From assembly GCA_934309475.1 (NCBI GenBank), contig CAKRDK010000016.1:1-50994 (forward strand): DNA of 50,994 nt. The letters are read 5' to 3'. Below the pieces are notes generated by a model. That model was not told where the DNA came from and ran no database searches. It worked only from the letters and a program-made list of their open reading frames with translations. Every line of letters starts with the position of its first letter. The first letter of the stretch is position 1. Of this stretch, positions 48,571-50,994 are shown in pieces. The translations under genes and the position numbers were made by a program. The DNA is from an uncultured Roseburia sp. (GTDB lineage Bacteria > Bacillota > Clostridia > Lachnospirales > Lachnospiraceae).

Positions 48571-49324
48571 AGAGATGATACATGCGAACGGAATTGACAT
48601 AAATATTTATTCAGAGGACTTTAAGAATGACTATATTTCATTAACGGATATTGCTAAAAAACGTGAAGGTGAATATCCAGGATATGTTATCCAGAATTGG
48701 ATGAGAAATAAAGGTACAGTTGCATTTATTGGATTATGGGAATTATTACATAATCCGGATTTTAATTGCATCGAATTCGAGGCAATTAAGAATTAAGCTG
48801 GAGACAATGGATTTGTATTAACACCGAAAAAATGGACAGAAACCACCAACGCGATTGGAATCGTGACGAAAGGTGGAAGATATGCAGCTACATACGCGCA
48901 TAAAGACATTGCATTTGAATTTGCGTCATGGATATCACCAGAATTTAAGTTGTACATCATAGAAGATTATCAGCGATTAAAAGAGGGAGAAAATGCCAGA
49001 TTATCATTGAACTGGAATTTGAATCGTGAAATTTCTAAGCTGAATTATAGAATACATACGAAATCAATTAAGGAGAATTTGATCCCAATAGAATTAACGA
49101 AGGAACAGATTGCTTATAAATATGCTAACGAAGCTGATTTGCTAAATGTTGCATTATTTGGAATGACTGCAAAGCAATGGAGAGATGAGAACAAAGGTAA
49201 AAAGGGCAATATGCGCGACTATGCGGGGATTGATTAATTATTGGTGCTTGCAAATATGGAAAGCTATAATTCCATTTTAATTGATAAAGGGACACAAATG
49301 TCAGAGAGACTTGTACCAATGCAT
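48551..49324 (+). pseudogene. KilA-N domain protein, broken by two nonsense codons and an IS
   Basis: ATG 48551 with GAGGGAG seven bases upstream. KilA-N sequence runs through NDYISLTDIAKKREGEYPGY and FIGLWELLHNPDFN, then stops at TAA 48794-48796 (IKN*AGDNGFVLTPKKW); reading on gives TKGGRYAATYAHKDIAFEFASWIS without a frameshift. A second in-frame TAA at 49235-49237 interrupts DYAGID*LLVLANMESYN. The expected residues there, from family memory, are Glu and Gln, so single changes GAA to TAA and CAA to TAA would explain both. The 3' end is then replaced by the IS4-family copy B. KilA-N proteins are phage-type DNA-binding or antirepressor proteins. Confidence 0.85.
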
Positions 49325-49924
49325 ATAAAAGGAAAGGCACTCCGGTAACGGAGATTTTTCAATACCTGTTTCTGCTGATTTTCTCCAACAGAAGTATGTA
49401 TATGAGTCTGCTTATAGGAAAAAACACACCTAATTTTGCAAAAGATACCGTGTATCGTTTCATGAAGATGGTTCAAATTAACTGGATGCGTTTTACTACA
49501 ATCCTTGCATCCAGAATCATAAACAACGCTATTCTTCCACTGGATTCGGAAGACCGTGCCAATGTTCTTATTATAGATGATTCCATGTTTGAACGTAACC
49601 GTTCTAATATGATGCTGTCACTGGAAAGCCGGGAATCCAATGATAACCGGTCACTTGGGGAGCTCTTTTTATACTTTTCTGACGAAATGTCTGATATCAC
49701 ATGGATACAGGCTTTTCAAATGCTGCTCCAAATGTTCAGAACAATGCTTTCAGATAACACTGAACTTTCAGACGAAAAAATCAATGAATTGGCGAATGCA
49801 TTTATGGATGCACTTCCTGCTATGATGAAAATACGACTGCAGGCTGCATAAAGGCTGAACATTGACAACTGAATGACTGCCAGGTATTGAATTTTCAAGG
49901 TGCATAGCTAAAATTTATGTGCGA
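49325..49924 (+). mobile_element. IS4-family transposase remnant, copy B (internal deletion)
   Basis: The frame reads GTPVTEIFQYLFLLIFSNRS and then MYMSLLIGKNTPNF... to IIDDSMFERNRS, the N-terminal part with the first catalytic Asp region (IIDDSMF). It then joins directly at 49606/49607 to MMLSLESRESNDN, the C-terminal end. About 250 central residues, including the YREK motif, are missing. From 49607 to 49924 it matches copy A (45506-45823) with only two mismatches in 318 bp. The left edge lies inside the KilA-N gene; the exact IS end is uncertain. Confidence 0.85.
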
Positions 49925-49947
49925 AGTTTGAGTTAATTACTGAAAAT

Positions 49948-50014
49948 GCGTAATGCTTTGGTAAAATATAACAAAAACATTACGCGGATTTTGTGATGGG
50001 TTACACGCTTAACC
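49948..50014 (+). promoter_or_regulatory. Inverted repeats upstream of the LacI-family gene
   Basis: GCGTAATG (49948-49955) pairs with CATTACGC (49978-49985) across 22 bases. A second pair, GGTTA (49999-50003) and TAACC (50010-50014), has a CACGCT core, as in LacI-type operators. A TATAAT box is at 50044-50049. These may include autoregulatory sites. Confidence 0.45.
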
Positions 50015-50077
50015 TTTGTAAAACACACATTTTTGATGTACCATATAATCAGAAGCTTAGGAAGAGAAGGAATGGAA

Positions 50078-50994
50078 ATGGCACAGAACAGAGTTCGGAT
50101 TGCGGATGTTGCAGATTCATTAGGTCTTAGTACTGCAACTGTCTCAAAGGTGATTCACGGCAAAACAGAAAAGATTTCAGATGAGACGGTAAAACGTGTC
50201 CAGCAGGAGCTGGAGAGGTCGGGATATATCCCGAATATGGCGGGAATTTTGCTTGCGAGAAATAATTCAAGGATCATCGGTGTGGTGGTGAATGACCATG
50301 TGAAGTATGAGGGCAGGGTTTTAGAGGATGGATTTGTGATGTCATCGCTTAATGCTCTTTCCCACGAGGTTAATGAAAAAGGATATTTCCTGATGATAAA
50401 AACTACATCTGACATCAGTGAGATTCCAGTGTTTGCTTCCATGTGGAATATGGATGGTCTGATTCTGATGGGATTTTGCGAAGCTGATTATGAGAAGCTC
50501 AGAAATCAGATGAGGATATCGTTTGTTGTGTATGATGGCTATTTTGAAAAATGCTCTAAGGTAGTAAATCTGGTCATAAATCATTACGATGGCGGTTATC
50601 AGGCAGGAAAATATTTAAAGGAGCTGGGACATAAAAAAGCGTTGTGCATAGCGGATAATTTCATCTGCATGGATAAAGAGCGCATAGAGGGCTTTCGCAA
50701 AGCCTTTGAACCGGGGGAAACATTAAGATGGGAAATACCAAAGACAGAAAAGGAGAGAATGCGCTTTTATGAGGATAAATATAAAGAGCTGGTAAAGGGC
50801 AATGTTACCGCTGTTTTTGCAGTGTCAGATTTTTATGCAGTTGAATTTATGCGGTTTTTGCAGGGGAAGGGAGTACAAATTCCAAAGGATATCCAGATAA
50901 TAGGTTTTGATGACAACATGGCAAGCAGGGAAAGTAATCCTGCGCTTACAACGATTCATCAGGAGGCGCCTCTTAGGGCAAAAACTGCAATCAA
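50078..50994 (+). CDS. LacI family transcriptional regulator, 3'-truncated by window edge
   Basis: At least 305 residues, open to the window end. ATG 50078 has AAGG seven bases upstream; the ATG at 50072 is too close to it. Residues ~5-60 are the LacI HTH and hinge: VRIADVADSLGLSTATVSKV, HGKTEKISDET and a hinge region ending GYIPN. The sugar-binding domain follows (IIGVVVND, VYDGYFEKC, HYDGGYQAGKYLKELGHKKALCI, TAVFAVSDFYAVEFM, IIGFDDNMASRESNPALTTI). The expected role is sugar-responsive repression of genes outside the window. Its composition is that of the core genome, so the accessory island ends at the IS copy B. Confidence 0.92.
   Translation, partial: MAQNRVRIADVADSLGLSTATVSKVIHGKTEKISDETVKRVQQELERSGYIPNMAGILLARNNSRIIGVVVNDHVKYEGRVLEDGFVMSSLNALSHEVNEKGYFLMIKTTSDISEIPVFASMWNMDGLILMGFCEADYEKLRNQMRISFVVYDGYFEKCSKVVNLVINHYDGGYQAGKYLKELGHKKALCIADNFICMDKERIEGFRKAFEPGETLRWEIPKTEKERMRFYEDKYKELVKGNVTAVFAVSDFYAVEFMRFLQGKGVQIPKDIQIIGFDDNMASRESNPALTTIHQEAPLRAKTAI

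Noticed and set aside
48794..49237. Recoding of TAA as an amino acid in the KilA-N gene
   Set aside because: Neighbouring genes use TAA as normal stops, and the KilA-N gene is also truncated by an IS, so simple decay is more likely.
1..50994. tRNA, rRNA, CRISPR arrays, phage structural genes, integrases
   Set aside because: Looked for on both strands; nothing convincing was seen. The HTH/KilA-N pair alone is not evidence of a prophage.

Overview
The window is a 51-kb chromosomal segment of a Lachnospiraceae-type anaerobic Firmicute (Clostridium cluster XIVa, Roseburia/Agathobacter-like). The evidence is moderate GC, strong AGGAGG ribosome sites and TTGACA-17-TATAAT promoters, a glmS ribozyme, a CIRCE element, and above all a full-length butyryl-CoA:acetate CoA-transferase, which points to a butyrate producer. 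The assignment is by gene content only; no database was searched.

Layout. 1-5.2 kb: the end of the ATP synthase operon (atpC), an RNase Z-like hydrolase, a CIRCE-controlled hsp20, a small conserved-looking protein, a 330-bp palindromic element, a K+/H+ antiporter and a CBS protein. 5.2-10.5 kb: flotillin, a MATE efflux pump behind a promoter-leader-terminator arrangement (candidate guanidine-IV riboswitch), a SulP transporter and an MGMT-family protein. 10.5-15.6 kb: a second ~295-bp palindromic element, then an Rrf2 regulator and a sulfur operon (cysteine desulfurase, IscU/NifU scaffold, O-acetylhomoserine sulfhydrylase, cysteine synthase). 15.6-19.8 kb: signal peptidase I, a CDF metal exporter, and glmS with its ribozyme. 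19.9-24.9 kb: a hexitol operon consisting of a SorE-like dehydrogenase, a DeoR regulator with a sequestered ribosome site, a mannitol-type PTS EIICBA and a 1-phosphofructokinase.

24.9-43.7 kb: an LtaS-like enzyme, a His-rich CsoR-family repressor, an Mbeg1-like hydrolase with a lipoprotein, two-subunit L-serine dehydratase, the butyrate CoA-transferase, a Nudix-inositol-monophosphatase fusion, a glycosyltransferase, a DMT exporter, two 23S rRNA methyltransferases (RlmI- and RlmD-like), a flavodoxin-like protein and a secreted papain-like protease.

43.8-50.0 kb is a decayed, AT-rich accessory island: an Rpn-family pseudogene, a gene cut off after 40 codons, two degraded IS4-family copies in the same orientation sharing 318 bp, and between them a secreted zinc phospholipase C-like gene, a frameshifted small ORF, an HTH regulator and a KilA-N gene with two nonsense codons. 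A LacI-family regulator runs off the right edge.

Most interesting points: (1) the hexitol operon lacks a recognisable mannitol-1-P 5-dehydrogenase but carries a SorE-like enzyme and a fructose-1-P kinase, which together suggest mannitol -> mannitol-1-P -> fructose-1-P -> fructose-1,6-bisphosphate; (2) two unrelated ~300-bp palindromic elements with internal hairpins; (3) the MATE leader RNA; (4) an 11-bp hairpin hiding the DeoR ribosome site; (5) the IS-bounded phospholipase C-like cargo.
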